Below, piece after piece: positions 12,531 through 22,969 of a stretch of 64,000 nt of DNA. The number at the start of each line of letters is the position of its first letter. Position 1 is the first letter of the stretch. The notes under the pieces are model-generated. The model had not been told where the DNA came from. It saw only the letters and a list, made by a program, of their open reading frames with translations, and ran no database searches. A program made the position numbers and the translations under genes. Source of the DNA: Homarus americanus (Eukaryota; Arthropoda; Malacostraca; Decapoda; Nephropidae); assembly GCF_018991925.1 (NCBI RefSeq), contig NW_024756914.1:5830329-5894328 (forward strand), written 5' to 3'.

Positions 12531-13495
12531 CAACACATATACATAGAAATAAAGTGTTGTGCCATTTCACACACAGTTTGCTTCGACCTGTCCCTAAACG
12601 GTTTCTACCTTCACACAGTCAAGGACGTAGTGTTAGAGTGTGTGACCATATGTTTGACCACAAACTTTGCATTTTGTCTTGTTCATATAGCACGGTGGGG
12701 GGTGGAGGGCACATAGGCGTTTACAGTATTAAGTATTTAGTGTGAGTGAGATGACGTGGTGACGAGGAAGAGGTCGTAAGGTTGTGAATCAGTGTTGAAG
12801 TTTTGAAGAGTCCAGGGCGTGGGATCTCTCGCACCCTAGCTATCCGCACCTTTGGACCGCACCGATAACGTGCACGTTGACTACGTACCTCCGTCCAGGA
12901 AGGACGTCCCCAATCAACCTCGACCTCCTTCTCGTCGCTGCAACTATCGACGAACACGTCATCACACACTAAATGACTTGTCGCCATACACTTGTACTGG
13001 TAATGCCTATTGCCTCCCTCCACCCCCACCGTGACTATCCTACCAGCACATAGTCCCAGTCGTCCTAACACCCCTACCCCCTGACCAATATCCCTCCTCC
13101 TGGGTGCCTGGCATTTCACTTATTAGGGACCTGCCACGCCTTGCCATTAACAGATGTATTGTATCGGAAATTCTCCTCCACACACTCATCCTGTCACTAT
13201 ATGCAACTTGCCGATTAAATCCATGGACCTACAGGCATTTACGCCCTTAAATACATGAGTTGACTAGGCAAACATGAACTCTGCGTGCTTCCAAGTTGGG
13301 AAATGTGAACGCTTTTTGCGCTACGCCTTGCACAGGATGCAAGCAGGTCCCCAATAAACTGGCTCCCTCACGGGACAAATTAAAAAAAGTCACGATAATC
13401 CCTGAGTATGTGTTTATATATACATATATAATTGTTGATAAGGTTTTATATTGTGTCTTAATGTGACATCTAATTTTTATTTGTTTTTATTGCAG
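12531..13495. other. Unique intron sequence before the microexon array
   Basis: Non-repetitive, GC-richer DNA with a 132-codon reverse-strand ORF (13,119-12,721) that resembles no family I know and has low-complexity composition. The last 100 bp (ttaatgtgacatctaattttt...attgcag) match the acceptor region shared by all downstream microexon cassettes, so the first cassette starts here. Confidence 0.5.
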
Positions 13496-13526
13496 TGAAG
13501 CGGACTTTTACCTTGCAGATACAGAG
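13496..13526 (+). CDS. Gene 1, microexon d (31 nt)
   Basis: TGAAGCGGACTTTTACCTTG and the following 11 nt, between attgcag and a good donor (GAG|gtaaag). The first T completes the AGT codon from exon c. The exon then reads EADFYLADTE and ends in phase 0. Its upstream intron belongs to the same family as those of the later microexons (AATGTGACATCTAATTT block). It is too short to be found by an ORF search; phase continuity across the flanking exons is the evidence. Confidence 0.6.
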
Positions 13527-13555
13527 GTAAAGACTAAGTCTTTGTAAGAATAATG

Positions 13556-13558
13556 ATA

Positions 13559-13636
<78 letters not shown>
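13556..13636. repeat. (TA)n microsatellite
   Basis: About 80 bp of nearly pure TA, directly before the acceptor region of microexon e. An equivalent (TA)n precedes the near-identical cassette at 17.2 kb. Confidence 0.95.
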
Positions 13637-13640
<4 letters not shown>

Positions 13641-13709
13641 CATATAATGCTTGATACAGCTTTTATTGTTTGTTTAATGTGACATCTAATTTATGTTTTT
13701 ATTTTACAG

Positions 13710-13735
13710 AGAGCAGAAGCTGCCGAACAGAACAG
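13710..13735 (+). CDS. Gene 1, microexon e (26 nt), duplicate of the 17,199 microexon
   Basis: AGAGCAGAAGCTGCCGAACA then GAACAG, after ttttacag. In phase 0 it reads RAEAAEQN plus AG. With donor CAG|gtggtg it joins the 18,534 exon as ..QNR|EREAAE.. without a stop. A donor 3 nt downstream (GTG|gtgagg) aligns better with the paralogous exon but would give TG|A, a stop, when joined to either next exon. The cassette from about 13,640 to 13,820 is nearly identical to 17,130-17,310, so this is probably a recent duplicate, used alternatively or not at all. Confidence 0.45.
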
Positions 13736-13794
13736 GTGGTGAGGCTACACAGGTCTACTTACCAGTAATGCTGCCATCATGACCAAATGTGCAA

Positions 13795-14312
13795 CAATTA
13801 CCACCACCACACCTGTAATCTTCCCCACACGCAACACTCACCACCACCACACACCTGTAGCATCTTCTCACCTGTGCTCACCACCACCACACCTTAGTAG
13901 CATCTTATCCCACCTCTAACACTCACCACCACACACCTGTGGCTTATCCCACACCTGTAACACTCACCACCACGCATCTTATCACCTGTAACACTCACCA
14001 CCACCACACCTCAACAGCTTACTCCCTACACCTGTAACACTCACCACCACCACACACCTGCAGCATCTTACTCCCACACCTTTAACACTCACCGCCACCA
14101 CACCTCAACGCATCATACTCCACCTGTAACACTCACACCACCACACCTGTGGCATCTAACACCCACACCTGTAACACTCACCTTCACCACCACACACCTG
14201 TCGCATCTTACTCCCACACCTGTAACCTCCCACCTTCACCACCACACACCTGTAGCATCCTCCCAGCACCACACACCTGTGGCATCTCCCACCTGTAACT
14301 CTCACCACTACC
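13795..14312. repeat. Degenerate 45-bp AC-rich minisatellite behind microexon e
   Basis: The units alternate CACACCTGTAGCATCTTACT and CCCACACCTGTAACACTCAC with an ACCACCACCAC linker, with heavy indel variation. The array begins about 60-100 bp after the donor. Just before it lies the conserved downstream block (GAGGCTACACAGGTCTACTT ... AATGCTGCCATCATGACCAA). Confidence 0.9.
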
Positions 14313-14750
14313 ACATCAACTGAATTACATACGAATACCTACACCTGTATGTATGTAACAAGTAACACGTGTTTTTAAGGTATTTAGCAGTTGTTACATC
14401 AGATTAGATATTCCCAAAACGTCCAAGCTCTTGTAACCGGACATAGCTTAATTACAAGTAAATAGTGTAGTTCAGGTGTCTGCTGTAAACCCTTGTTGGT
14501 TGGATATTAAGATCATCATCTTTAAGATCACTTGGAAAGGTCAAGACCTCCAGACAGATCCCGAGTAAAGAAAATTGACCATAATGAATTCAAGACACAG
14601 TACAAGGAGCCACTCATTCCTGCTCACCAGAGAACTCAAAGACTGGGAGAACCATTCTACTTATTCAGGGCGTAAATGAATAGTCGCGCCAGATAATAGT
14701 AACAGCGTGTGTGTAGACCGTTAACCACATACTCATAACAATACAGTATA
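14313..14750. other. Spacer between two minisatellites
   Basis: Unique AT-balanced intron sequence. I see no gene, tandem repeat or transposon end. Confidence 0.5.
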
Positions 14751-16652
14751 TACCCACAGCACCACACACCCACAGCACCACACACCCACAGCACCACACA
14801 ACCACAGTACCACACACCAACAGCACCACACACCACAGCACAACACAACACACCCACAGGACCCACACACACCCCAGACCCACACACCCACAGCACCACA
14901 CTCCCCACCAGCACCACCACACCCACAGCATCACACACCCACAACACCACACACCCACAGCACCACACACGCACAGCACCACACACCCACAGCATCACAC
15001 ACCCACAACACACACACCCACAGCACCACGCCAGACACCACACACCCACCAGCACCACACCCACAGCACCACACACACACCCCTGCACCACACACCCTGA
15101 CACCACACACCCCCGGCACCACACACCCACAGCACCACACCCGCAGCTCCCCACAGCGCACACCCGCCACGCCGACACCACACACCACATACCCACCACC
15201 CACAGCACCACACACCCAGCACCACACACCCCAGCACCACCACACCGCAGCACCACACACCCACAGCAACCACACCCACAGCACCACACCCACAGTGCTA
15301 TGTACCCACAGCACCACACACCCACAGCACCACACAACCACGGTGCTATATACCCACAGCACCGTTCTCCCCCTGGCACCACACACCAACGGTGCTATGT
15401 ACCCACAGCACCACACACCAGATTGCCATATGCCCACACCACCACACCCACCGGTGCCATATGCCCTGGCACCCACACACCCACAGCCTACACACCAACA
15501 GTACTATATACCCCGGCGCCACGACCCACCCGCAGCACCACACACACACCCACAGCAACACACACCCACAGCACCACACCCACAGTACTATATACCCACA
15601 GCACCACACACCCACAGCACAACACACCAACAGTACCATATACCCACAGCACCATTCACCCCACAGCACCACACACCAACAGTGCTATATACCCACACAG
15701 CACCACACACCCACAGTACCATATACCCACAGCACCACACACCCACAGTACCATATACCCACAGCACCACACACCCACAGCACCACACAACCACAGTGCT
15801 ATATGCCCACAGCACCATTCACCCACAGCACCACACACCAACAGTGCTATATGCCCACAGCACCACACACCCACAGCACCACACACACCAGTACCATATA
15901 CCCACAGCACCACACACCCACAGCACCACACCCACAGCAACACACACACCCACAGCAACCACACACACCCACAGCACCACACACCCACAGCACCACACAC
16001 CCACACAGCAACACACACCCACAGCACCACACACCCCACAGCACCACACACCCACAGCAACACACACACCCACAGCACCACACACCCAACGCACCACACA
16101 CACCCACAGCACCACACACCCACAGCACCACACACCCACAGCACACACCCACAGCAACACACACCCACAGCACCACACACCCACATCACCACACACCACA
16201 ACACCACACACCCACAGCACCACACCCACAGCATCACACACCCACAGCACCACACACCAACAGTGCATATACCCACAGCACCACACACCCACACAGCAAC
16301 ACACCAACAGTACTATATACCACAGCACCACAACCCACAGTACTATATACCCACAGCACCACACACCCACAGCACCACACACCCACAGCACCACACACCC
16401 ACAGCACCACACACCCAGTACTATATACCCACAGCACCTTTCACCCACAGCACCACACACCAACAATACTATATACCACAGCACCACACCAACAGTACTA
16501 TATATCCACAGCACCACACACCAACAGTATTATATACCCACAGCACCACACACCAACAGCCCACACACCAACAGCACCCACACACCCACAGTACTATATA
16601 CCCACAGCACCACACACCAACAGTACTATATACCCACAGCACCACACACCAT
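14751..16652. repeat. 1.9-kb minisatellite, 18-bp unit
   Basis: Tandem CACCACACACCCACAGCA with variants CACCACACACCAACAGTA and CTATATACCCACAG. Because 18 is a multiple of 3 and the unit has no stop codon, several frames on both strands are open for 200-524 codons (longest 15,295-16,869). These are low-complexity T/H/P/Q or C/V/G/W strings with no start context and no domain, so they are not annotated as genes. Confidence 0.95.
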
Positions 16653-16714
16653 CACGATCATCGATCACATGGGCAAATCTACTTCAACACACACACATGA
16701 AATATATATATATT

Positions 16715-16805
16715 CAACACCTCACCCCACCAGGATTCGAACCCACGATCTTATGACTGTGACCGGGAAACGTTACCTCTGGGCCGCCAGGACACTAAAA
16801 GCAGT
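16715..16805 (-). mobile_element. tRNA-derived SINE head (RNA polymerase III promoter-like)
   Basis: Read on the reverse strand, a B-box-like GGGTTCGAATCCTGG lies about 40 nt after an A-box-like TGGCGGCCCAGAGG. The cloverleaf does not close as a functional tRNA, so this is a SINE or tRNA pseudogene. A second B-box-like GTTCGAATCC occurs on the + strand at about 16,985-16,994 in the same non-satellite island (16,650-17,045), implying two adjacent or nested SINEs. Confidence 0.5.
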
Positions 16806-17046
16806 CCTAGACTCTGTTATATTTCACACAAAGCCTGTTCAACGAGCTTATGGTGCCGTGAATCTCTAATGGGGACTACCCGTGCCGCTTAGGTAATCAG
16901 AGTAACGTTTTACAAAATCCGGCTTCGAAACACGAGGAGCCACATATATTTCATTAGGCCAATAAAGCACGCGATCTATATCGTGAGTTCGAATCCTGTC
17001 GGGGTGTGTGTTAATATATGGAAGTCTGCGTGCTTTTTTGGGCTAA

Positions 17047-17047
<1 letters not shown>

Positions 17048-17130
<83 letters not shown>

Positions 17131-17135
17131 ATATA
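17048..17135. repeat. (TA)n microsatellite
   Basis: Nearly pure TA tract immediately 5' of the cassette with the 17,199 microexon, in the same position as the one at 13,556. Confidence 0.95.
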
Positions 17136-17198
17136 TAATGCTTGATACAGCTTTTATTGTTTGTTTAATGTGACATCTAATTTATGTTTTATTTACAG

Positions 17199-17227
17199 AG
17201 AGCAGAAGCTGCCGAACAGAGACGGAG
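17199..17227 (+). CDS. Gene 1, microexon f (29 nt)
   Basis: After atttacag, the exon AGAGCAGAAGCTGCCGAACA + GAGACGGAG ends in a consensus donor GAG|gtgagt. Entered in phase 0 (from microexon d) it reads RAEAAEQRR and leaves AG. The next exon (18,534) completes this as R and continues EREAAECKR. The two peptides have the same R-x-EAAE-x-(K/R)R pattern, as expected of tandem exon duplicates coding a charged helical tail. This exon and the 13,710 copy are interchangeable by phase (0 in, 2 out). Confidence 0.6.
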
Positions 17228-17284
17228 GTGAGTGAGGCTACACAGGTCTACTTTACCAGTAATGCTGCCATCATGACCAAATGT

Positions 17285-17925
17285 ACAACAATTACCACCA
17301 CCACACACCCAGCATCTTACTCTCCCACACCTGTAACACTCACCACCACCACACACCTGTGGCATCTTACTCCCACACCTGTAACACTCACCACTACCAC
17401 AGACCTATAGCATCTTACTCCCACACCTGTAACATCACCCACTACCACACACCCTGTAGCATCTTACTCCCACACCTGTAACACTCCACCACCACCACAC
17501 ACCTGTACATCTACTCCCACACCTGTAGCACCTACCACCACCACACACCTGCAGCATCTTACTCCCACACCTGTACACTCACCACCACCACACACCCAGC
17601 ATCTTACCTCACACCTGTAACATTCACCACCTCATACATGTAACATTCACTCCCCACACCTGTAACATTCACCACCACCACACACACCTGTAGCATCATC
17701 TCCCCACCTGTAACAACTAACCACTACCACACACCTGTAGTATCTTACCCCACACCGGAACACTCCACCACCACACACCTGTAGCATCTTACTCCCACAC
17801 CTATCACTCACCACCACCACACACCTGTAGCATCTTACTCCCACACCTATAACACTCACCACCACCACACACCTGTAACATCTTACTTCCACACCTGTAA
17901 CACTCACCACACACACACACATGTC
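17285..17925. repeat. 45-bp AC-rich minisatellite behind microexon f
   Basis: The alternating CACACCTGTAGCATCTTACT and CCCACACCTGTAACACTCAC units are clearer here than at 13.8 kb. The array starts about 60-70 bp after the donor. Confidence 0.93.
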
Positions 17926-18470
17926 TAGTGGCTCAACGATACAGCAGCACCCAAGATTGCAAGTCATCTATTACAGCAACACTTATCTTTAGTAACACAC
18001 ATCCAGAACAACAGGCCTACAACATCACACATCTAGAACAACAGGCCTACAAACACACCTTCAGCAACAATACAGTATATTGCACATTATGTAATATACA
18101 GTATGGGTGTGTGTTAATCTAAAGAAGGATAAATATCTAATAATGATACTTTTTGGTGAAACCTTTGACTTGCTATACACGATCAAGTAGATTAGTAATT
18201 CTCTTATCACTTGTAAATGAAAGTTGCATAGAGAATCCAAACTAACTCAGCCTAACCTAATCATATCAAATCTAGTGTAGGTATAATCTGGCTTTTCTTA
18301 TAATGGCACACGACATTTTAAGTAATGCAGAATAAATTGCACTTCCTACTAATTACTTTCAAATTAGTTTCAGTCGTAAATAAAATATCAGAATTTAGCA
18401 AAAAACGTCCTTTGATTTTAAAGATTAATTAACGACTATCTCTAATGTAACATTTATGTAATATGGTGAT
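17926..18470. other. Intron spacer
   Basis: Begins with a few AACAACAGGCCTACAACATC-type short repeats (about 18,000-18,070), then unique AT-rich sequence. No gene seen. Confidence 0.5.
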
Positions 18471-18533
18471 AATACTTGATACAGCTTTTATTGTCTGTTT
18501 AATGTGACATCTAATTTATGTTTTATTTTACAG

Positions 18534-18563
18534 AGAGCGGGAAGCTGCCGAATGCAAACGGGG
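18534..18563 (+). CDS. Gene 1, microexon g (30 nt)
   Basis: Follows ttttacag and ends at GGG|gtgagt, a consensus donor. With the incoming AG (phase 2) it reads R-EREAAECKR and leaves GG. It is a paralogue of the 17,199 microexon: the upstream block AATGTGACATCTAATTTATG and downstream block GAGGCTACACAGG are near-identical. A one-base gain shifts the internal frame, so the duplicates read the EAAE motif from different entry phases. That the shifted phase is exactly what the preceding exon supplies argues for selection on the splice product rather than random decay. Confidence 0.6.
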
Positions 18564-18629
18564 GTGAGTGAGGCTACACAGGTTCCTTTACCAGTAATGC
18601 TGCCATCATGACCAAATGTACAACAATTA

Positions 18630-18720
18630 CCACTACCACACACCTGTAGAATCTTACTCCCACACCTGTAACACTCACCACCACCACACACCTCTAGCAT
18701 CTTACTCCCACACCTTAACA
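18630..18720. repeat. Short minisatellite behind microexon g
   Basis: About two copies of the 45-bp CACACCTGTAGAATCTTACT / CCCACACCTGTAACACTCAC unit. This is the shortest array of the series. Confidence 0.8.
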
Positions 18721-18889
18721 CAAACCATCTTCACTACACTCCCACAGCAACACATCTGCCGCTATACTCACTAAACCATACTTAATGCAACATATACCTA
18801 CAGGAACACATAAATGCCTCGATCGGCACAAAACTATAGCAACACAAAACCCAGAGAAACATCCAACACAAAACAATAGTCACAACACC

Positions 18890-19035
18890 ACACAGACAAA
18901 TCTACTGCAACACACACATCTACAGCAATACATCCCAGCAGTAACACACATCTACAGCAATACATCCCAGAAGTAACACACATCTACTACAATACATCCC
19001 AGCAGTAAGACACATCTACAACAGCACACACACAG
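18890..19035. repeat. Small tandem repeat, unit about 30 bp
   Basis: Three to four copies of AACACACATCTACAGCAATA followed by CATCCCAG. Confidence 0.8.
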
Positions 19036-19095
19036 ACACACACACTCTCTCAAACAACACTCACACACCTACAGAAATATTAATAATAACGTCTT

Positions 19096-19295
<200 letters not shown>

Positions 19296-19305
19296 GATAA
19301 ACAGG

Positions 19306-19366
19306 GAAACAACGGAGCACCTCTGAAGATGTCTTGAAAAAGACGAAAGCTATGCTCCGTTGTTTC
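19306..19366 (+). other. Penelope-like element core with hammerhead-ribozyme-like fold
   Basis: The arms GAAACAACGGAGCA (19,306-19,319) and TGCTCCGTTGTTTC (19,353-19,366) are perfectly complementary. The loop holds CTGAAGA (fits the hammerhead core CUGANGA), then hairpin GTCTT-GAAA-AAGAC, then GAAA, then the mini-hairpin GC-TAT-GC followed by TC. Hammerhead motifs are known in Penelope-like retroelements, and the core here is sandwiched between (TA)n tracts. One extra U follows the CUGAAGA box, so ribozyme activity is uncertain. Degraded copies lie at 26,087-26,136 and 29,239-29,275. Confidence 0.45.
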
Positions 19367-19413
19367 TTCCGTGTATAGATTTATCTATCCACGTTTTCAT
19401 TGTGATCTACTTG

Positions 19414-19415
<2 letters not shown>

Positions 19416-19484
<69 letters not shown>
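19416..19484. repeat. (TA)n microsatellite
   Basis: Pure TA tract on the 3' side of the Penelope-like core. Confidence 0.95.
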
Positions 19485-19486
<2 letters not shown>

Positions 19487-19696
19487 TGTACAAAAAACTC
19501 ACACAGATACATACACACATACGTATACACATGAACAGAAAAGCAGACAGAAGTATGTACACGCATGAACACCAAACATGAATGCGCAAACACACACACA
19601 TATAAGTAGATTCAATATGTAATATTGAAAAAAATGGTAAAGATGTTTGATATAATTTTTATTGTCTTCTTAATGTGACTTTTTTTTTATTTTCAG

Positions 19697-19750
19697 TATA
19701 CTGACACTTATGACACACGCAGAGAGGCAAGAAGGGGGGCTGCATAGTCC
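19697..19750 (+). pseudogene. Decayed microexon cassette of gene 1
   Basis: The cassette's acceptor region (TTAATGTGACTTTTTTTTTA...ttcag) and downstream block (gggctgcatagtcctgcttta ... ccatcatgatgtaca) are recognisable, placing an exon position at 19,697. The expected gtgag donor is gone, and phase-2 entry reads ILTLMTHAERQEGG into intron. It is probably a dead copy, or an exon with a donor I cannot see. Confidence 0.4.
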
Positions 19751-19794
19751 TGCTTTATTTATCTATATATAAGTTACCATCATGATGTACAAAA

Positions 19795-20580
19795 ACTCAC
19801 CATCACCATACACCTGTAACACCATTACCACACACTTGTAACACTCACCATCACCACACACTTGTAACCTCACCATCACCACACTGTAACCACCATCACC
19901 ACACAACACTCCACCCACAGACCTCACCATCCCACACCTGTAACACTCACCATCACCACACACCCCTGTAACACTCACCATCACCACACACTTGTAACAC
20001 TCACCATCACCATACACCTGTAACACCATCACCACACACTTGTAACACTCACCATCACCACACACTTGTAACACTCACCATCACCACACACTTGTAACAC
20101 TCACCATCACCACACACCTGTAACACTCACCATCACCACCACACACTTGTAACACTCACCATCACCACACACTTGTAACACTCACCATCACCACACACTT
20201 GTAACACTCACCATCACCACACACAATTCTGTAACACTCACCATCACCACACACTTGTAACACTCACCATCACCACACACCTGTAACACCACCATCACCA
20301 CACACCTGTAACACTCACCTTGATCACCACCACACACTTGTAACACTCACCATCACCACACACTTTTAACACCTCACCATCACCACACACTTGTAACACT
20401 CACCATCACCACACACTTGTAACACTCACCATCACCACACACCTGTAACACTCACCATCACCACCACACACTTGTAACACTCACCATCACCATACACTTG
20501 TAACACTCACCATCACCACACACTTGTAACACTCACCATCACCACCACACACTTGTAACACTCACCACCACCACACTTAA
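19795..20580. repeat. 26-bp AC-rich minisatellite behind the decayed cassette
   Basis: About 30 copies of CACCATCACCACACACTTGT followed by AACACT, fairly homogeneous after 20,050, which suggests recent expansion. Confidence 0.95.
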
Positions 20581-20645
20581 AACAACTCCCACCCATAACA
20601 ATAAAGATCTACCACACCACACACACATCAGCGTGAATAGATTGT

Positions 20646-21510
20646 TGTAATGAGTACGAACTCACAAGAAGAAGATTACACATAGGTAGAATATTTATAG
20701 TGAGAGGATGTAAAGACAGGAAGAGTTTGGTAGCGGGGCCGGTTAGTTATTTACACTGTCAATACACTTATCTTATCTTATACGTCAATACACATCTATT
20801 ACGTTCTTAAGGACGACTTCTCAGACACCGGCTTCGTTACAACTATTTATTAATTACGACAATGGCAAGGACACATCAATAACACCCTCTATCGAAATTA
20901 CTAGGACATTATATTTACGTTACTAGGACATCATATTACGTTACTAGGACATCATATTTACGTTACTAGACACTGATTCTCGGACACAAACATGAAATGA
21001 ATGCACCTCCCACGTAAGTAACTCATCCTATGGATAGCTCTGACAAAAACTCACGTGATCTGGGGGAGGCCTAGCAGGTGATTCTGGGCTGTCTCTATGG
21101 GAGACTGCTTAGCTGGACACCGGTGTCGGGAGGGAGGGCTTGCGTGACTCTGTCCCCTGCTGATGGACCCGGCTGGTACCTCTAGCTGTGGTGGACCTCC
21201 TCCTGTGATCCCTCAGTGTGTGTGCTTCCCGTGAGGGAGGGCTACGACGTCCTATATATTGGGAGACGAGCCGCCAGTTTGAGCTGATCGGGCGGCGGCG
21301 AAGGGTCTCCTTACATTTGACCTCGCTAATGTAGGGTCAGGTCTGGACTTTTTCTGAGTTGTAAGTTGTTGTATATATTGGAGGCAGGTGGCCTCTTTTG
21401 CTGACTGGGTGCTGCGAAGGGTCCCCTTACATTTGACCTCGCTAATGTAAGGTCAGGTCTGGACTTTTCTGAGTTGTAAGCTGTGGTCTGGTAAATAAAC
21501 CATCATTACA
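20646..21510. mobile_element. Solo LTR, Ty3/gypsy type
   Basis: The segment begins TGTAATGA and ends TCATTACA, a perfect 8-bp terminal inverted repeat in the TG...CA form of LTRs. TTGT flanks it on both sides (20,642-20,645 and 21,511-21,514), a 4-bp target duplication. It has an AATAAA at 21,494-21,499 and an internal near-duplicate of about 65 bp (GGTCTCCTTACATTTGACCT at about 21,304 and its match at about 21,421). No internal retroviral-type genes are adjacent, so this is a recombined solo LTR sitting in the microexon array. Which strand it reads on is suggested as + by the AATAAA near the end. Confidence 0.7.
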
Positions 21511-21539
21511 TTGTGCACCAAACATCACCACACAATCAC

Positions 21540-21600
21540 ACACACACATACCATCATCATCATTATCATCAATCATCATCATCAGTCATCATCATCGTTT
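21540..21600. repeat. (CAT)n-rich microsatellite
   Basis: ATCATCATCATTATCATCAA and variants. A further (TTTA)n/(T)n tract at about 21,730-21,780 forms the polypyrimidine part of the next acceptor. Confidence 0.85.
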
Positions 21601-21785
21601 TATGGCCATTTTCCACACTTGCATTTTACACTTGTTCAAATATGAACAAGTACCTTTAATGTTATACAATATATATTATATCGAATAGAGATATTAATGT
21701 GCTTGATATTGTCTGCTTAATACACATCTAATTTTTATTTATTTATTTATTTATTTATTTATTTTTTTTTTTTATTTTTTTTCAG

Positions 21786-21828
21786 AATTGTCGAGTCTGT
21801 CAATGAGAATATAGCGGTTGTCGTTCAG
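21786..21828 (+). CDS. Gene 1, microexon h (43 nt)
   Basis: Acceptor tttttcag and donor CAG|gtgaga. With the GG carried from microexon g, the first A completes GGA. The exon then reads IVESVNENIAVVVQ and ends in phase 0. The flanks again match the cassette (CTTGATATTGTCTGCTTAAT before; gggctacgagtctaatttatc and ttgccttcatgg after), so it is a diverged member of the same tandem series. Confidence 0.55.
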
Positions 21829-21904
21829 GTGAGACTGGGGCTACGAGTCTAATTTATCTATACTGTATGTGTTGCCTTCATGGCGGAATATACAACACTT
21901 ACAC

Positions 21905-22160
21905 TACACACATGTAAACATATTATTCCCACACCTGTAACACTCACCACCACCACACACATGTAAACATATTATTCTCACACCTGTAACACTCACCACC
22001 ACCACACACATGTAAACATATTATTCTCACACCTGTAACACTCACCACCACCACACACATGTAAACATATTATTCTCACACCTGTAACACTTACGACCAC
22101 CACACACTTGTAGAATCTTACTCCCACATGTAACTCACCAACAGCACCACACACCTGTAG
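21905..22160. repeat. Minisatellite behind microexon h
   Basis: About four to five copies of a roughly 49-bp unit: CACATGTAAACATATTATTC then CACACCTGTAACACTCACCA. It is related to the other cassette arrays. Confidence 0.9.
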
Positions 22161-22202
22161 CATCGTACTCTGGCTTAAAATGAAAGATGTAAGCAACTGG
22201 TG

Positions 22203-22535
22203 TAGGAAGAGTGTTGTATGGCACTGAAACATTAGCAGCTAAACAGGATAATATAGCAGGCTTGAGCGAGCTGATGTGTGAATGGGGAGGTGTATGTGCA
22301 GTGGGCACGACACTGAATGATAGGAATCTTTGTTCAGAGCTAAAGGAGCGGCTGGGTGTTGAGAGTATTGACGAAATATGGGTACAGGAAGACTGAGAGT
22401 GTGTGGGCACGTGGGGAAAATGGAGGAGACCAATTGTGTCAAGAGATGCACGAGTCTCAATGTGGAGGGAAGGAGAACCAGGGGTAGGCCAAGAATCACA
22501 TGGGGAGAGATTGTAAGAAAGAGTAATAATAATAA
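22203..22535 (+). mobile_element. RTE/L1-type non-LTR retrotransposon C-terminus (fragment)
   Basis: The fragment reads VLYGTETLAAKQ... and then, one frame over, GRLRVCGHVGKMEE, with RRTRGRPRITWGEIVRKS at the end. This is the characteristic C-terminal tail of invertebrate endonuclease/reverse-transcriptase ORFs (Y-G-x-E-x-W/L, then R-L-R-W-x-G-H-V, then R-G-R-P-x-x-x-W). A stop and a frameshift break it, and the 5' part is missing. It is inserted within the minisatellite following microexon h. Confidence 0.7.
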
Positions 22536-22830
22536 TGTGAAATACAAGACGTATAAAACTAGCACTAAAAATCACACACACTAAAATCCAAATACTGTAC
22601 TCTGTATACACCCAAGTCACCCAGACAAAAGATGTACACACATGAATACATGCACACAAATACATACATGCACATGAACCCAAATATACATACACCAAGA
22701 TGAAGATATATACACGCATTTACACCAAACATGACCACACACACACTTAAATGCTACAAATATTCCAATATGAACAATTAAATTCAATGTTCTATTTATC
22801 GAGTAGAGATGTTGATGTTACCTGACACTT
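22536..22830. other. Intron spacer
   Basis: CA-rich unique sequence after the RTE fragment; no gene seen. Its end (CTGACACTTTTTATTGTTTT) is the acceptor-side block of the next cassette. Confidence 0.5.
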
Positions 22831-22874
22831 TTTATTGTTTTATTAATGTCATCTTTTTTTTTTCTTTTTTACAG

Positions 22875-22916
22875 GAAGTAAATACCGTTAAAGAACAACA
22901 GTGCAGCATCAGTTGA
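22875..22916 (+). CDS. Gene 1, probable terminal exon i with stop codon
   Basis: After ttttttacag, phase-0 reading gives EVNTVKEQQCSIS and TGA at 22,914-22,916. The cassette donor has become CAG|ttgagg, so there is no GT at the homologous position, which fits use as a terminal exon. Joined to the previous exon it gives ..IAVVVQ|EVNTVKEQQ... The 3' UTR and polyadenylation site are not clear. An alternative cryptic donor ATCA|gttgag would splice in frame to 23,675. Confidence 0.45.
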   Translation, partial: EVNTVKEQQCSIS

Positions 22917-22969
22917 GGAGATGGCTACACAGATCTACTTTACCTGTACGTATATGCTGCCATCATGTA

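Noticed and set aside
12721..13119. 132-codon reverse ORF before the cassette array
   Set aside because: No recognisable motif, no exon borders that fit, and it is inside the intron of gene 1; kept only as a remark.
16720..16795. Functional tRNA gene on the reverse strand
   Set aside because: A and B boxes are present but the T and acceptor stems do not pair; better explained as a SINE head.
15295..16869. 524-codon ORF and several 100-466-codon ORFs on both strands
   Set aside because: They are produced by an 18-bp stop-free tandem repeat; composition is low-complexity T/H/P/Q or V/C/G/W and overlapping frames are open at once.
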